A stretch of DNA of 64,000 nucleotides from Vigna angularis (taxonomy: Eukaryota; Streptophyta; Magnoliopsida; Fabales; Fabaceae), in the NCBI RefSeq assembly GCF_016808095.1, contig NC_068974.1, positions 18,848,001 through 18,912,000 on the forward strand, given 5' to 3'. The position numbers were made by a program, and so were the translations under genes. Positions within the stretch are counted from its first letter, which is position 1; the number at the start of each line of letters is the position of its first letter. The notes below the pieces were generated by a model, which saw only the letters and a program-made list of their open reading frames with translations, did not search any database and was not told the DNA's origin. Of this stretch, positions 32,137 to 45,380 are shown piece by piece.

Positions 32137-35100
32137 ATGCAGGAAGCAATTCGAACTAGGAGTAAGAAAACAACAGAACCACTTTTTGAAGGTCTAGAAG
32201 AGAGTAGAAGGAGGAGAAGAATCAGAACGTCCAGAGAACTTTTCCCTTCTCCAGAAACTCTCCTACAAACATCACCACAAGGTTCTGTTCATAGCACAGG
32301 AAGTATGGAGAATAACAATGCTAGAAGAACTCTTGCAGATTACACTAATATTGCTGGACCTCAACACTTTAACAGCATAGCTAGACCTAGAGTCAATGCA
32401 GCCAACATGGAGGTCAAGCCAGCATTAATTCAACTGGTGAAGAGTAATCAATTTAATGGGTTATCTCACGAAAGCCCATATGAGCACCTTACAACTTTTA
32501 ATGAGATCTGCAACACGGTCAAGATTAATGGGGTGCCAGACGAAGCTATCAAACTTAGCTTGTTTCCCTTCTCATTGGGGGGCAATGCTAAGCTTTGGTT
32601 AAACTCTTTTCCAGAAGAAAGTTTCACAGAGTGGGAAGCAGTGGTCACAAAATTTCTAAACAAGTACTTTCCACAATCTAAGGTGACCAAAGGCAAGCAA
32701 GAGATTTCGTCATTCAAGCAGGGCATAGAAGAATCACTGGGGCATGCATGGGACAGGTATAAGAGCTTGTTACGCAAAACTCCTATGCATGGTTTCAAAG
32801 AAGAAGAAGTAGTCCTAACTTTCCTTGGAGGGCTTGGTTCACAAACCAAGATGATACTGAACGCATCAGCAGGAGGCAATATTAACTGGAAAACTCCAGA
32901 GGAAGCAACTGAACTTATTGAAAATATGGCTACTAGTGACAACGAACTCCATATTGAAAAAGGAGATCCTAGTCAGAAGGAGTTGTTACAATTAAATGAG
33001 GCCTTGCTTATCCAAAATAGAATTATCTCTCAACAGCTTGAAGAAGTGACCATGAAACTTTCTCAAACACCACAGGAAGTACAACACGTTTCAATGGTTC
33101 AAGAGCACCAAAAATGGCAGATGCAATCTACTCCAGTTGAGAAATCAACAACGCTTGAAGAGACTTTCCAGAGATTCTTAAAGACAAATGCGTCTTATTG
33201 TCATAATGTGGATGCTGCATTTAAAAAAATGGAGGTCTATGTTGAGAGAATAGTTGACGAAATGAAACATGATAATCTGGGAAAGGAATGTAAAACTGTT
33301 GTGACTAGAAGTGGTAGAGTGTTAGAAGAGAGAAAAAAAGAGAGAAAGGAGAAAGAAAATGAGAGTGAGAGTGAAAAAGAAACATGTGAGTGGAAAGAAA
33401 GAGTTGAGAGAGAGAAAAAGAAAAAAGAAGAAGAGGAGAGGAGAGAAAAAAATGAGAGAGAAGAGAGACAGAAAGAAAAAGAGTATGAAAAGCCACTTCC
33501 TTATCCAAAGGGTTATTCAAGGAAGGAGAAAGAAAAGCAGTTGGAAAGATTCATGGAACTGTTTAAGAAGTTGGAGATCACTATACCATTCTCTGAAGCA
33601 TTGCAACAGATGCCAGCATATGCAAAATTCTTGAAGGAACTTCTCACAAAGAAACACAAGTACATTGAGAAGGAAACTATAAATATACAGGGCAATTGCA
33701 GTGCAATCATACAGAAACTACCTCCTAAACTTAAAGACCCAGGAAGCTTCACCATTCCATGCACCATAGGAGATGTGAAAGTTGGAAGAGCATTGATTGA
33801 TTTGGGAGCTAGCATTAATCTAATGCCGCTATCCATGTGCAGAACAATTCAGGGGCTGGAAATTAAACTAACCAGAATGGCTCTTCAATTGGCAGACATG
33901 TCTCTTAAATATCCATATGGAGTGGTTGAAGATGTTCTAGTGAAGGTTGACAAATTTGTATTTCCAGTAGATTTCATTGTGATGGAGATGGAAGGAACTA
34001 GTGATGTTCCTCTTATTCTTGGGAGACCTTTTATGAAGACTGCTAGAGTTTTGATTGATGTAGAGAATGGTAAGCTTAAACTGAGAGTTGATGATGAAGA
34101 AATCACTTTTGATGTATCCAAGGCCATGACGTATCCAAATGATGACAAAGCATGCTTTCAATTTGATGAACTTGATGAAGTTTGTATGGTTCAAGAAAGG
34201 ATGGTGCGTAACATTTCTCCATTGGAAAAAACGCTCATTGATGCATGTGAAGATTTGGATGAAGAAGAAGAGAAATTGATTGATGAATGTCTGATGGACT
34301 TGGAAACATTGAAAAAGGGTCCAGAGGAAGATCCAATATTCGAAACAATGGCTAAGGAAGAAACAATCAAAGCACAGTCTCCAGAACTAAAAAGATTGCC
34401 ATCACATTTGAAATATGTGTTTTTAGAGGATGGAACAAAGCCAGTCATTATCAGTAACTCTTTATCTTTACAAGAAGAAGAGCAGTTGATAGAAATTTTG
34501 AAAGCCAACAAAGAAGCAATTGGGTGGTCAATATCAGATCTCAAAGGTATTAGCCCAACTTATTGCATGCACAAGATTTTTATGGAAGAAGACTATAAAC
34601 CAAGTGCTCAACCACAGAGAAGGTTAAATCCTGCTATGAAGGAGGTGGTCAGAAAAGAAGTGTTGAAACTGCTAGAAGCTGGTATCATCTATCCAATCTC
34701 TGACAGTGAATGGGTGAGTCCAGTACAGGTGGTGCCAAAGAAAGGTGGGATGACAGTAATTTATAATGATAAGAATGAACTTATTCCCACTCGGACAGTT
34801 ACTGGCTGGCGTATGTGCATTGATTACAGGAAGCTGAATAAAGCTACTAGGAAAGATCATTTTCCTCTTCCTTTCATGGATCAGATGCTAGAAAGGTTAT
34901 CAGGGCAGGCTTTCTATTGTTTTCTAGATGGATATTCTGGATATAATCAAATTGTGGTAGATCCAAAAGACCAGGAGAAGACGACTTTTACTTGTCCTTT
35001 TGGTATCTTTGCATATAGAAAGATGCCTTTTGGATTATGTAATGCTCCAGCTACGTTTCAGAGGTGTATGCAGGCAATCTTTGCTGATCTTTTAGAAAAA

Positions 35101-37281
35101 TGCATTGAAGTATTCATGGATGACTTCTCAGTTTTTGGAAAATCCTTCCAAAGATGTTTAGCTAATTTGAACACTGTCCTCAAAAGATGTGTTCAGACAA
35201 ATCTGGTTTTGAATTGGGAGAAATGTCATTTCATGGTAACTGAAGGAATTGCATTGGGGCACAAAATATCTGCTAAAGGAATTGAGGTAGACAAAGCTAA
35301 AGTAGAAGTTATTGAGAAACTACCTCCACCAACAAATGTAAAGGGGATTAGAAGTTTTCTTGGTCATGCTGGGTTTTATAGAAGATTTATCAAAGATTTC
35401 TCAAAAATTGCTAAACCATTGAGTAATCTCTTGATGAAGGATGCTCCTTTTGTGATGAATGAAGATTGCCTGAAAGCTTTTGATATATTGAAGCAGAAAC
35501 TAGTGTCAGCTCCAGTAATTGCAGCACCAGATTGGAATCAAAATTTTGAATTAATGTGTGATGCAAGTGATTATGCAATAGGAGTTGTCCTCGGCCAAAG
35601 GAAAGAACAAAAGTTTCATCCAATTTATTATGCTAGCAAGGTGCTGAATGATGCTCAATTGAATTATGCTACTACAGAGAAAGAGTTTCTTGCCATTGTA
35701 TATGCTCTAGAGAAATTTAGACCTTATCTTATTGGGTCTAAGGTGATTGTCTATACAGATCATGCAGCTATTAAATATTTGTTGACAAAACCAGATTCTA
35801 AGCCACGTCTGATCAGATGGGTACTACTGTTGCAAGAATTTGATGTAGAAATCCGTGATAAGAAAGGAAGTGAGAACTTAATTGCTGATCATTTGTCACG
35901 GTTAGTCAACAATGAGGTCACTAGCAAGGAGCCTGAAATCTGGGAATCTTTTTCAGATGAATCACTCATGTATATTCAGCAGAGGCCCTGGTTTGCTGAT
36001 ATGGCAAATTTCAAAGCTGCAAGAGTCATGCCGGAAGATTTAACTTGGCAACAGAGAAAGAAATTTCTGCATGATGCCAAGCAGTTTGTGTGGGACGATC
36101 CATATTTGTTCAAAATTGGAGCAGATAATCTTCTGAGGAGATGTGTTACAAATGAAGAAGCAGAAGGAATTCTCTGGCATTGTCATGATTCACCTTATGG
36201 AGGACACTTTAATGGAGAAAGAACAGCAGCAAAAGTCCTTCAATCAGGATTCTATTGGCCAACTTTATTTAAAGATGCTCATAATCATGCTAGGAATTGT
36301 GACAAATGTCAAAGAGCAGGGACAATCACTAAACGTCATGAGATGCCTTTACAAGGTATTTTAGAGGTTGAGGTTTTTGATTGTTGGGGTATTGACTTTG
36401 TTGGACCCTTCCCTCCATCTTTCAACAATGAATATATTCTGGTAGCAGTGGATTATGTGAGTAAATGGGTGGAAGCATTGGCTTGTCCTAAAAATGATGC
36501 TAGTACGGTAATTAAATTCCTGAAGAGGCAGATATTCTCACGTTTTGGCACTCCAAGAGTGTTGATTAGTGATGGAGGATCTCATTTTTGCAATTATCAG
36601 CTAGAGAAAGTACTCAAACACTATGGAGTGAAGCATAAGGTAGCTGCACCTTATCACCCACAAACCAATGGACAAGCTGAGGTATCTAACAGGGAGATAA
36701 AAAGAATCCTGGAAAAAACCGTGACTTCATCAAGGAAGGATTGGTCTCTCAAATTGGATGATGCTCTTTGGGCTTATAGAACAGCAATGAAGACGTCTAT
36801 GGGATTATCACCATTTCAATTAGTCTATGGGAAAGCATGCCATTTGCCAGTTGAATTGGAGCATAGAGCATTATGGGCTTTGAAATTCTTGAATTTTGAT
36901 CCTTATGAAACTCAATGCACACACAGAAGGCAGATTTTAGAGCTTGAAGAAATGCGGTTACATGCATATGATTCATCCAAGGCTTACAAAGACAAAATTA
37001 AATTTTATCATGACAGGAAGTTGGTGAATAGAGTTTTCAATCCAGGACAACAGGTACTATTGTTCAACTCAAGATTGAAGATATTTCCTGGGAAGCTGAA
37101 GTCAAAATGGACAGGACCATTTGTGATAAAAGAAGTGCATCCACATGGAGCAATTGAAATATTTGATCCATCTGCTGATGATCCACAGAAAAGCTGGGTG
37201 GTAAATGGTCAACGTCTCAAGCCCTATCTAGGGGGAGAGGTGCAACGATTTTCCACAATGATGTTGTTGGTTGATCCTTGA
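32137..37281 (+). CDS. gag-pol: Athila-like gag-pol polyprotein, copy 1
   Basis: 1714 residues from the ATG at 32137; the upstream TTG is not needed. Gag domain about 149-235 ([20 protein letters not shown]); no CCHC knuckle seen. K/E-rich segment about 393-452. Aspartic protease with D555-L-G-A and GRPFM near 627. RT about 829-1070, catalytic F993-M-D-D. RNase H from D1142 to ADHLSRL near 1250. Integrase zinc site H1350, H1357, C1388, C1391; core D1420, D1479, E1515 with exactly 35 residues between the last two. C-terminal GPFVIKEV region. The frame is intact, so it could supply element A in trans. Against copy 2 it has three changes at conserved places: M for R after QLAD, T for A in EKTAF, A for V in GIVLGH. 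These may weaken this copy. Confidence 0.95.
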   Translation: MQEAIRTRSKKTTEPLFEGLEESRRRRRIRTSRELFPSPETLLQTSPQGSVHSTGSMENNNARRTLADYTNIAGPQHFNSIARPRVNAANMEVKPALIQLVKSNQFNGLSHESPYEHLTTFNEICNTVKINGVPDEAIKLSLFPFSLGGNAKLWLNSFPEESFTEWEAVVTKFLNKYFPQSKVTKGKQEISSFKQGIEESLGHAWDRYKSLLRKTPMHGFKEEEVVLTFLGGLGSQTKMILNASAGGNINWKTPEEATELIENMATSDNELHIEKGDPSQKELLQLNEALLIQNRIISQQLEEVTMKLSQTPQEVQHVSMVQEHQKWQMQSTPVEKSTTLEETFQRFLKTNASYCHNVDAAFKKMEVYVERIVDEMKHDNLGKECKTVVTRSGRVLEERKKERKEKENESESEKETCEWKERVEREKKKKEEEERREKNEREERQKEKEYEKPLPYPKGYSRKEKEKQLERFMELFKKLEITIPFSEALQQMPAYAKFLKELLTKKHKYIEKETINIQGNCSAIIQKLPPKLKDPGSFTIPCTIGDVKVGRALIDLGASINLMPLSMCRTIQGLEIKLTRMALQLADMSLKYPYGVVEDVLVKVDKFVFPVDFIVMEMEGTSDVPLILGRPFMKTARVLIDVENGKLKLRVDDEEITFDVSKAMTYPNDDKACFQFDELDEVCMVQERMVRNISPLEKTLIDACEDLDEEEEKLIDECLMDLETLKKGPEEDPIFETMAKEETIKAQSPELKRLPSHLKYVFLEDGTKPVIISNSLSLQEEEQLIEILKANKEAIGWSISDLKGISPTYCMHKIFMEEDYKPSAQPQRRLNPAMKEVVRKEVLKLLEAGIIYPISDSEWVSPVQVVPKKGGMTVIYNDKNELIPTRTVTGWRMCIDYRKLNKATRKDHFPLPFMDQMLERLSGQAFYCFLDGYSGYNQIVVDPKDQEKTTFTCPFGIFAYRKMPFGLCNAPATFQRCMQAIFADLLEKCIEVFMDDFSVFGKSFQRCLANLNTVLKRCVQTNLVLNWEKCHFMVTEGIALGHKISAKGIEVDKAKVEVIEKLPPPTNVKGIRSFLGHAGFYRRFIKDFSKIAKPLSNLLMKDAPFVMNEDCLKAFDILKQKLVSAPVIAAPDWNQNFELMCDASDYAIGVVLGQRKEQKFHPIYYASKVLNDAQLNYATTEKEFLAIVYALEKFRPYLIGSKVIVYTDHAAIKYLLTKPDSKPRLIRWVLLLQEFDVEIRDKKGSENLIADHLSRLVNNEVTSKEPEIWESFSDESLMYIQQRPWFADMANFKAARVMPEDLTWQQRKKFLHDAKQFVWDDPYLFKIGADNLLRRCVTNEEAEGILWHCHDSPYGGHFNGERTAAKVLQSGFYWPTLFKDAHNHARNCDKCQRAGTITKRHEMPLQGILEVEVFDCWGIDFVGPFPPSFNNEYILVAVDYVSKWVEALACPKNDASTVIKFLKRQIFSRFGTPRVLISDGGSHFCNYQLEKVLKHYGVKHKVAAPYHPQTNGQAEVSNREIKRILEKTVTSSRKDWSLKLDDALWAYRTAMKTSMGLSPFQLVYGKACHLPVELEHRALWALKFLNFDPYETQCTHRRQILELEEMRLHAYDSSKAYKDKIKFYHDRKLVNRVFNPGQQVLLFNSRLKIFPGKLKSKWTGPFVIKEVHPHGAIEIFDPSADDPQKSWVVNGQRLKPYLGGEVQRFSTMMLLVDP

Positions 37282-37317
37282 AAGTTGGGTCAGGCTCGGG
37301 ACGTTAAACAAGCGCTT

Positions 37318-37335
37318 ACTGGGAGGCAACCCAGT
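37318..37335 (+). other. Conserved post-pol hairpin, copy 1
   Basis: ACTGGG AGGCAA CCCAGT, 6-bp stem and 6-base loop, preceded by GTTAAACAAGCGCTT and 37 bp after the pol stop. Similar GGGAGGCAACCC motifs are familiar from Athila/Tat-type elements of many plants (general knowledge). Confidence 0.65.
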
Positions 37336-38542
37336 ATCTTGTAAGTATTTTTGTTTTCGTTTTTAGATTAGGGTTTGATGTACTCTATTGAAAACCTGGT
37401 TTGTTATGATGGTTTGCTATTAACTGTGATTGTTTGATAAGTAATGCTTGATGATGCTTATTGATTGATTGATGTTGAGATAGAGGTGCACATTAAAATG
37501 CTTATACAGGTGATTCACAAGCTTTGTGAACAAATGCATGATATCATGATTGTGGTTGTGAGATTAAGCAGGATGTGTATGTCAAATGTGAATGAGCTTA
37601 TATGTGAGGTTTTGAGCTCCAGAGTTTTTGGTATGATTGAATGCTATTACTTTGAAAGCATGAATGACTTTGCCCAGGTTTTCTATGATTGAATCAATTG
37701 CTTGTTTTGCATCATATGATCAAGGCCGTGTTGTTGAAAACCTTTTTATTGGCCAAATACATAAAATTAGCCCACTAAAAGAGAACACTTTGTGTTCTAT
37801 CCTTTGAACCCTTAGCCTTGAACATACACTGAAAACCCTTGATTGAAAATCTTTACCTTGAGTTCAGTAGAAGATTTTGTATGGTATTGTTAAATGTTCA
37901 AGTTTGGGGTTGTTGGGGAAACATGAAAAAGGAAAAGCATTGAGCTAAGCGATAAAAAGTAAGAATATGCAAAGAAAAAGAAAAAGAAAAGAAAAGAAAA
38001 AGAAAGCGAAGCTCAATGCAAATGCAAAGGCAAGTTGGGAATGAATAAGATGATTGTGTTGTTATGATTCTCTTAACTCAAGGATTTTGTGATCCAGAAA
38101 AACCAATTTTCTTGTTAGCCCAGCCACATTATAAGCCATTAAAAAGTCCTTGTGATGATGCATGCTTGTGAATGTTTTTGATTGTGGTAAAATGAAAGGC
38201 AAAGTTGATTCATGTGACATTGTGATAGTGGAGTGAATGAGCGAAACACTGTACCTCTTATACACTTGTGTGTTGAGTGAAACACTTTACCTAGTGAGGA
38301 AATATTTCATAAACACATGAACATCCATGCTTAATTGATTGATCATTCATGAAAAATAGCATTTGTTGGAATTAAATGATTTTGTGAATACTAAAGCATG
38401 TGCACATCATGATTGAACTCTTAGGCATAAGTTGAGTGAAGTTGTTACTTATCTTGAGAAAAGGATTTTGAATGAGTGAACCATCATATGAATTGGTTGG
38501 ACATGGAGTTACATTTTGTTTGCTTGAGGACAAGCAAAGTTC
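37336..38542 (+). other. 3' noncoding region of family B copy 1
   Basis: About 1.2 kb between pol and the LTR. It contains the short ORF at 37465-37692, an internal polypurine-like tract at 37900-37918 and an AAAAG-rich run near 37970-38005. No env-like gene with a signal peptide or membrane segment was found. Confidence 0.65.
37465..37692 (+). CDS. Short ORF downstream of pol, unknown (copy 1)
   Basis: 75 codons ending FESMNDFAQVFYD. From MLIQV onward it is shared with element A, with mostly conservative replacements and one in-frame length change. No recognised domain and no membrane segment. Weak candidate; see the copies at 16314-16505 and 45510-45737. Confidence 0.25.
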   Translation: MIDVEIEVHIKMLIQVIHKLCEQMHDIMIVVVRLSRMCMSNVNELICEVLSSRVFGMIECYYFESMNDFAQVFYD

Positions 38543-38556
38543 TAAGTTTGGGGTTG
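38543..38556 (+). other. Terminal polypurine tract of family B copy 1
   Basis: TAAGTTTGGGGTTG abutting LTR 2, preceded by TTGAGGACAAGCAAAG. Confidence 0.75.
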
Positions 38557-39861
38557 TGATAACAGTTGAAAAACTGTTATTTTCATGCTTAAAATTGATA
38601 TTAAAAGCAACCTTTAGACTTAGAAACTAGCTTGAAATCAATGCTTTTATCTATATTTTCAGAAATAAGAGAGCTGGACAGGTTTATGCTTGATTTGAGT
38701 GTTTTTGTGCAGGTTTTGAGGTGAATTTAGTGAAAGAAGGAAAGAAGGAGAGAAGTGGAATCATAAAAGGAAGCAAAGAGTGCAAAAAGAGAAGTGGAAG
38801 GCACCGCTCAGCGGCATTTTACCGCTGAGCGGCACTCAGGAGGTCACGGGAGGTCCGCTGAGGGGCAAACTGGCCGCTGAGGGGAAGAAAAGTGAAGCGA
38901 GGTCACCGCTGAGCGGTATTTACCGCTGAGCGGCACTTTTTGGGCTTGGGCTTTTGTAATCTTTTGTAACTCTAGAATAGTATATAAGGACTTGCACGTC
39001 CTAGGGTTAGACATCTTTGGCAGAAACGAGGCAAACACTCTCTCTTCCACCCCTTTGAAGGAGGATCTTGGATGCTCAGGCTACCTCTTCACCTTTATTG
39101 GGTTTATTCTTTCATACTTTCATTGTAATTCATCTAGGTTCACCATGAATATGGTGAACTAAACTCTGTATGTTTGTTGGGGAATCAATGTAATCTCTTG
39201 AAGCTCTCATATATGGAATTTATGCTTGCATCTTAATCTAAGACTTATGCTTTCTTTCATCATTAGTTAGGGTTTTTCCTCTTTGCTCAATGCTTGCATT
39301 GTTTAACTCATTCTATTGCATGATTATTGGTTTTGTCGATACGGACACGTACGGGGAAGTCTAGATCCGGGGAATTTCTCCCAATGTTATATTGGTTGTC
39401 GTTAAGCTCCTGCACTTATGAACTAATCATTAGGAATGCTAGGAATTGTATGAACTCGTGATTAGGGAGAAGCCATCTAGAATGGTACTTTAGAGAGTGG
39501 CATTAACAATGATGATTTGAATGTTGAATTCCTAAAATGTATGAGAGTGGATGAGATGAAATTGACCCCCAACAACATATTCATTCATATATTTCATTGA
39601 AAGTGTTTATCTTTTGTCTTTGCCATTGATCAAATTTCATGCATACATGTTTATTTTCGTCTTTTGCATAATCTAATCCAAATATTTCGTTTGTAAGTCT
39701 TAGTTAATCAAGAAACCACACAACTAAACTAGGCCGTGAGTCCTTTGGGAAGAACGATACTTGGTCTTACCAAGTTTATTACTTGAACGATTCGGTCATA
39801 CTTGCCGATTGTGAAACAAGTTTGTGACATCATATTTTGGTGCTTACAAATTTGTCCATCA
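38557..39861 (+). repeat. Family B LTR 2 (shared middle LTR)
   Basis: Acts as 3' LTR of the first and 5' LTR of the second unit. It has a polypurine tract on its left and a primer site on its right, as expected for a recombination-made tandem. Confidence 0.93.
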
Positions 39862-39867
39862 AGTTTT

Positions 39868-39885
39868 TGGCGCCGTTGCCGGGGA
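39868..39885 (+). other. Primer binding site, tRNA-Asp type (copy 2)
   Basis: TGGCGCCGTTGCCGGGGA, same as copy 1. Confidence 0.85.
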
Positions 39886-40181
39886 CTCGTGGTTTAACTA
39901 GTTAATTTGTGTGATTATTGATTATCTTTGACTTTTTGAATTTCTGTTTTTATTTTTTCTGTTTTTATTTTATTTTATTTTATCTTTTAGATTAGGTTAG
40001 ATTAGATTTTATTTTATTTTATTTTATCTTTTAGATTAGGTTAGATTTTATTTTTTTTAGATTAGGTTTTATTCTATCTTATTTGATTCTATCTTCTAAA
40101 TCTTTTTATCTTCTGAATTTATATCTTCTTTTATATCTTTTTGTGCTAACAAATCTTTTCTAGGGTTTTGTTTTCTTGTGT

Positions 40182-43100
40182 ATGCAGGAAGCAATTCGAA
40201 CTAGGAGTAAGAAAACAACAGAACCACTTTTTGAAGGTCTAGAAGAGAGTAGAAGGAGGAGAAGAATCAGAACGTCCAGAGAACTTTTCCCTTCTCCAGA
40301 AACTCTCCTACAAACATCACCACAAGGTTCTGTTCATAGCACAGGAAGTATGGAGAATAACAATGCTAGAAGAACTCTTGCAGATTACACTAATATTGCT
40401 GGACCTCAACACTTTAACAGCATAGCTAGACCTAGAGTCAATGCAGCCAACATGGAGGTCAAGCCAGCATTAATTCAACTGGTGAAGAGTAATCAATTTA
40501 ATGGGTTATCTCACGAAAGCCCATATGAGCACCTTACAACTTTTAATGAGATCTGCAACACGGTCAAGATTAATGGGGTGCCAGACGAAGCTATCAAACT
40601 TAGCTTGTTTCCCTTCTCATTGGGGGGCAATGCTAAGCTTTGGTTAAACTCTTTTCCAGAAGAAAGTTTCACAGAGTGGGAAGCAGTGGTCACAAAATTT
40701 CTAAACAAGTACTTTCCACAATCTAAGGTGACCAAAGGCAAGCAAGAGATTTCGTCATTCAAGCAGGGCATAGAAGAATCACTGGGGCATGCATGGGACA
40801 GGTATAAGAGCTTGTTACGCAAAACTCCTATGCATGGTTTCAAAGAAGAAGAAGTAGTCCTAACTTTCCTTGGAGGGCTTGGTTCACAAACCAAGATGAT
40901 ACTGAACGCATCAGCAGGAGGCAATATTAACTGGAAAACTCCAGAGGAAGCAACTGAACTTATTGAAAATATGGCTACTAGTGACAACGAACTCCATATT
41001 GAAAAAGGAGATCCTAGTCAGAAGGAGTTGTTACAATTAAATGAGGCCTTGCTTATCCAAAATAGAATTATCTCTCAACAGCTTGAAGAAGTGACCATGA
41101 AACTTTCTCAAACACCACAGGAAGTACAACACGTTTCAATGGTTCAAGAGCACCAAAAATGGCAGATGCAATCTACTCCAGTTGAGAAATCAACAACGCT
41201 TGAAGAGACTTTCCAGAGATTCTTAAAGACAAATGCGTCTTATTGTCATAATGTGGATGCTGCATTTAAAAAAATGGAGGTCTATGTTGAGAGAATAGTT
41301 GACGAAATGAAACATGATAATCTGGGAAAGGAATGTAAAACTGTTGTGACTAGAAGTGGTAGAGTGTTAGAAGAGAGAAAAAAAGAGAGAAAGGAGAAAG
41401 AAAATGAGAGTGAGAGTGAAAAAGAAACATGTGAGTGGAAAGAAAGAGTTGAGAGAGAGAAAAAGAAAAAAGAAGAAGAGGAGAGGAGAGAAAAAAATGA
41501 GAGAGAAGAGAGACAGAAAGAAAAAGAGTATGAAAAGCCACTTCCTTATCCAAAGGGTTATTCAAGGAAGGAGAAAGAAAAGCAGTTGGAAAGATTCATG
41601 GAACTGTTTAAGAAGTTGGAGATCACTATACCATTCTCTGAAGCATTGCAACAGATGCCAGCATATGCAAAATTCTTGAAGGAACTTCTCACAAAGAAAC
41701 ACAAGTACATTGAGAAGGAAACTATAAATATACAGGGCAATTGCAGTGCAATCATACAGAAACTACCTCCTAAACTTAAAGACCCAGGAAGCTTCACCAT
41801 TCCATGCACCATAGGAGATGTGAAAGTTGGAAGAGCATTGATTGATTTGGGAGCTAGCATTAATCTAATGCCGCTATCCATGTGCAGAACAATTCAGGGG
41901 CTGGAAATTAAACTAACCAGAATGGCTCTTCAATTGGCAGACAGGTCTCTTAAATATCCATATGGAGTGGTTGAAGATGTTCTAGTGAAGGTTGACAAAT
42001 TTGTATTTCCAGTAGATTTCATTGTGATGGAGATGGAAGGAACTAGTGATGTTCCTCTTATTCTTGGGAGACCTTTTATGAAGACTGCTAGAGTTTTGAT
42101 TGATGTAGAGAATGGTAAGCTTAAACTGAGAGTTGATGATGAAGAAATCACTTTTGATGTATCCAAGGCCATGACGTATCCAAATGATGACAAAGCATGC
42201 TTTCAATTTGATGAACTTGATGAAGTTTGTATGGTTCAAGAAAGGATGGTGCGTAACATTTCTCCATTGGAAAAAACGCTCATTGATGCATGTGAAGATT
42301 TGGATGAAGAAGAAGAGAAATTGATTGATGAATGTCTGATGGACTTGGAAACATTGAAAAAGGGTCCAGAGGAAGATCCAATATTCGAAACAATGGCTAA
42401 GGAAGAAACAATCAAAGCACAGTCTCCAGAACTAAAAAGATTGCCATCACATTTGAAATATGTGTTTTTAGAGGATGGAACAAAGCCAGTCATTATCAGT
42501 AACTCTTTATCTTTACAAGAAGAAGAGCAGTTGATAGAAATTTTGAAAGCCAACAAAGAAGCAATTGGGTGGTCAATATCAGATCTCAAAGGTATTAGCC
42601 CAACTTATTGCATGCACAAGATTTTTATGGAAGAAGACTATAAACCAAGTGCTCAACCACAGAGAAGGTTAAATCCTGCTATGAAGGAGGTGGTCAGAAA
42701 AGAAGTGTTGAAACTGCTAGAAGCTGGTATCATCTATCCAATCTCTGACAGTGAATGGGTGAGTCCAGTACAGGTGGTGCCAAAGAAAGGTGGGATGACA
42801 GTAATTTATAATGATAAGAATGAACTTATTCCCACTCGGACAGTTACTGGCTGGCGTATGTGCATTGATTACAGGAAGCTGAATAAAGCTACTAGGAAAG
42901 ATCATTTTCCTCTTCCTTTCATGGATCAGATGCTAGAAAGGTTATCAGGGCAGGCTTTCTATTGTTTTCTAGATGGATATTCTGGATATAATCAAATTGT
43001 GGTAGATCCAAAAGACCAGGAGAAGACGGCTTTTACTTGTCCTTTTGGTATCTTTGCATATAGAAAGATGCCTTTTGGATTATGTAATGCTCCAGCTACG

Positions 43101-45326
43101 TTTCAGAGGTGTATGCAGGCAATCTTTGCTGATCTTTTAGAAAAATGCATTGAAGTATTCATGGATGACTTCTCAGTTTTTGGAAAATCCTTCCAAAGAT
43201 GTTTAGCTAATTTGAACACTGTCCTCAAAAGATGTGTTCAGACAAATCTGGTTTTGAATTGGGAGAAATGTCATTTCATGGTAACTGAAGGAATTGTATT
43301 GGGGCACAAAATATCTGCTAAAGGAATTGAGGTAGACAAAGCTAAAGTAGAAGTTATTGAGAAACTACCTCCACCAACAAATGTAAAGGGGATTAGAAGT
43401 TTTCTTGGTCATGCTGGGTTTTATAGAAGATTTATCAAAGATTTCTCAAAAATTGCTAAACCATTGAGTAATCTCTTGATGAAGGATGCTCCTTTTGTGA
43501 TGAATGAAGATTGCCTGAAAGCTTTTGATATATTGAAGCAGAAACTAGTGTCAGCTCCAGTAATTGCAGCACCAGATTGGAATCAAAATTTTGAATTAAT
43601 GTGTGATGCAAGTGATTATGCAATAGGAGTTGTCCTCGGCCAAAGGAAAGAACAAAAGTTTCATCCAATTTATTATGCTAGCAAGGTGCTGAATGATGCT
43701 CAATTGAATTATGCTACTACAGAGAAAGAGTTTCTTGCCATTGTATATGCTCTAGAGAAATTTAGACCTTATCTTATTGGGTCTAAGGTGATTGTCTATA
43801 CAGATCATGCAGCTATTAAATATTTGTTGACAAAACCAGATTCTAAGCCACGTCTGATCAGATGGGTACTACTGTTGCAAGAATTTGATGTAGAAATCCG
43901 TGATAAGAAAGGAAGTGAGAACTTAATTGCTGATCATTTGTCACGGTTAGTCAACAATGAGGTCACTAGCAAGGAGCCTGAAATCTGGGAATCTTTTTCA
44001 GATGAATCACTCATGTATATTCAGCAGAGGCCCTGGTTTGCTGATATGGCAAATTTCAAAGCTGCAAGAGTCATGCCGGAAGATTTAACTTGGCAACAGA
44101 GAAAGAAATTTCTGCATGATGCCAAGCAGTTTGTGTGGGACGATCCATATTTGTTCAAAATTGGAGCAGATAATCTTCTGAGGAGATGTGTTACAAATGA
44201 AGAAGCAGAAGGAATTCTCTGGCATTGTCATGATTCACCTTATGGAGGACACTTTAATGGAGAAAGAACAGCAGCAAAAGTCCTTCAATCAGGATTCTAT
44301 TGGCCAACTTTATTTAAAGATGCTCATAATCATGCTAGGAATTGTGACAAATGTCAAAGAGCAGGGACAATCACTAAACGTCATGAGATGCCTTTACAAG
44401 GTATTTTAGAGGTTGAGGTTTTTGATTGTTGGGGTATTGACTTTGTTGGACCCTTCCCTCCATCTTTCAACAATGAATATATTCTGGTAGCAGTGGATTA
44501 TGTGAGTAAATGGGTGGAAGCATTGGCTTGTCCTAAAAATGATGCTAGTACGGTAATTAAATTCCTGAAGAGGCAGATATTCTCACGTTTTGGCACTCCA
44601 AGAGTGTTGATTAGTGATGGAGGATCTCATTTTTGCAATTATCAGCTAGAGAAAGTACTCAAACACTATGGAGTGAAGCATAAGGTAGCTGCACCTTATC
44701 ACCCACAAACCAATGGACAAGCTGAGGTATCTAACAGGGAGATAAAAAGAATCCTGGAAAAAACCGTGACTTCATCAAGGAAGGATTGGTCTCTCAAATT
44801 GGATGATGCTCTTTGGGCTTATAGAACAGCAATGAAGACGTCTATGGGATTATCACCATTTCAATTAGTCTATGGGAAAGCATGCCATTTGCCAGTTGAA
44901 TTGGAGCATAGAGCATTATGGGCTTTGAAATTCTTGAATTTTGATCCTTATGAAACTCAATGCACACACAGAAGGCAGATTTTAGAGCTTGAAGAAATGC
45001 GGTTACATGCATATGATTCATCCAAGGCTTACAAAGACAAAATTAAATTTTATCATGACAGGAAGTTGGTGAATAGAGTTTTCAATCCAGGACAACAGGT
45101 ACTATTGTTCAACTCAAGATTGAAGATATTTCCTGGGAAGCTGAAGTCAAAATGGACAGGACCATTTGTGATAAAAGAAGTGCATCCACATGGAGCAATT
45201 GAAATATTTGATCCATCTGCTGATGATCCACAGAAAAGCTGGGTGGTAAATGGTCAACGTCTCAAGCCCTATCTAGGGGGAGAGGTGCAACGATTTTCCA
45301 CAATGATGTTGTTGGTTGATCCTTGA
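40182..45326 (+). CDS. gag-pol: Athila-like gag-pol polyprotein, copy 2
   Basis: Same 1714-residue layout as the copy at 32137-37281: gag, aspartic protease, RT with FMDD, RNase H, and an integrase with HHCC zinc site and D,D(35)E core. Fully open. At the three differing sites it has the residues usual for the family (R at 41943-41945, A at 43029-43031, V at 43296-43298), so this is the better candidate for an active copy. Its own LTRs are almost identical, which suggests very recent insertion. Expression was not determinable from sequence; a TATA box lies in the upstream LTR at 38981. Confidence 0.95.
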   Translation: MQEAIRTRSKKTTEPLFEGLEESRRRRRIRTSRELFPSPETLLQTSPQGSVHSTGSMENNNARRTLADYTNIAGPQHFNSIARPRVNAANMEVKPALIQLVKSNQFNGLSHESPYEHLTTFNEICNTVKINGVPDEAIKLSLFPFSLGGNAKLWLNSFPEESFTEWEAVVTKFLNKYFPQSKVTKGKQEISSFKQGIEESLGHAWDRYKSLLRKTPMHGFKEEEVVLTFLGGLGSQTKMILNASAGGNINWKTPEEATELIENMATSDNELHIEKGDPSQKELLQLNEALLIQNRIISQQLEEVTMKLSQTPQEVQHVSMVQEHQKWQMQSTPVEKSTTLEETFQRFLKTNASYCHNVDAAFKKMEVYVERIVDEMKHDNLGKECKTVVTRSGRVLEERKKERKEKENESESEKETCEWKERVEREKKKKEEEERREKNEREERQKEKEYEKPLPYPKGYSRKEKEKQLERFMELFKKLEITIPFSEALQQMPAYAKFLKELLTKKHKYIEKETINIQGNCSAIIQKLPPKLKDPGSFTIPCTIGDVKVGRALIDLGASINLMPLSMCRTIQGLEIKLTRMALQLADRSLKYPYGVVEDVLVKVDKFVFPVDFIVMEMEGTSDVPLILGRPFMKTARVLIDVENGKLKLRVDDEEITFDVSKAMTYPNDDKACFQFDELDEVCMVQERMVRNISPLEKTLIDACEDLDEEEEKLIDECLMDLETLKKGPEEDPIFETMAKEETIKAQSPELKRLPSHLKYVFLEDGTKPVIISNSLSLQEEEQLIEILKANKEAIGWSISDLKGISPTYCMHKIFMEEDYKPSAQPQRRLNPAMKEVVRKEVLKLLEAGIIYPISDSEWVSPVQVVPKKGGMTVIYNDKNELIPTRTVTGWRMCIDYRKLNKATRKDHFPLPFMDQMLERLSGQAFYCFLDGYSGYNQIVVDPKDQEKTAFTCPFGIFAYRKMPFGLCNAPATFQRCMQAIFADLLEKCIEVFMDDFSVFGKSFQRCLANLNTVLKRCVQTNLVLNWEKCHFMVTEGIVLGHKISAKGIEVDKAKVEVIEKLPPPTNVKGIRSFLGHAGFYRRFIKDFSKIAKPLSNLLMKDAPFVMNEDCLKAFDILKQKLVSAPVIAAPDWNQNFELMCDASDYAIGVVLGQRKEQKFHPIYYASKVLNDAQLNYATTEKEFLAIVYALEKFRPYLIGSKVIVYTDHAAIKYLLTKPDSKPRLIRWVLLLQEFDVEIRDKKGSENLIADHLSRLVNNEVTSKEPEIWESFSDESLMYIQQRPWFADMANFKAARVMPEDLTWQQRKKFLHDAKQFVWDDPYLFKIGADNLLRRCVTNEEAEGILWHCHDSPYGGHFNGERTAAKVLQSGFYWPTLFKDAHNHARNCDKCQRAGTITKRHEMPLQGILEVEVFDCWGIDFVGPFPPSFNNEYILVAVDYVSKWVEALACPKNDASTVIKFLKRQIFSRFGTPRVLISDGGSHFCNYQLEKVLKHYGVKHKVAAPYHPQTNGQAEVSNREIKRILEKTVTSSRKDWSLKLDDALWAYRTAMKTSMGLSPFQLVYGKACHLPVELEHRALWALKFLNFDPYETQCTHRRQILELEEMRLHAYDSSKAYKDKIKFYHDRKLVNRVFNPGQQVLLFNSRLKIFPGKLKSKWTGPFVIKEVHPHGAIEIFDPSADDPQKSWVVNGQRLKPYLGGEVQRFSTMMLLVDP

Positions 45327-45362
45327 AAGTTGGGTCAGGCTCGGGACGTTAAACAAGCGCTT

Positions 45363-45380
45363 ACTGGGAGGCAACCCAGT
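45363..45380 (+). other. Conserved post-pol hairpin, copy 2
   Basis: ACTGGG/CCCAGT hairpin, identical to 37318-37335. Confidence 0.65.

Noticed and set aside
32466..36364. Open frames antisense to or out of phase with family B gag-pol (and their copies in the second unit)
   Set aside because: They are shadows of a well-supported polyprotein; no independent start context or domain.
37282..38542. Possible env-like gene between pol and the 3' LTR of family B
   Set aside because: No signal peptide, membrane segment or long ORF; the region is mostly noncoding apart from one weak 75-codon frame.
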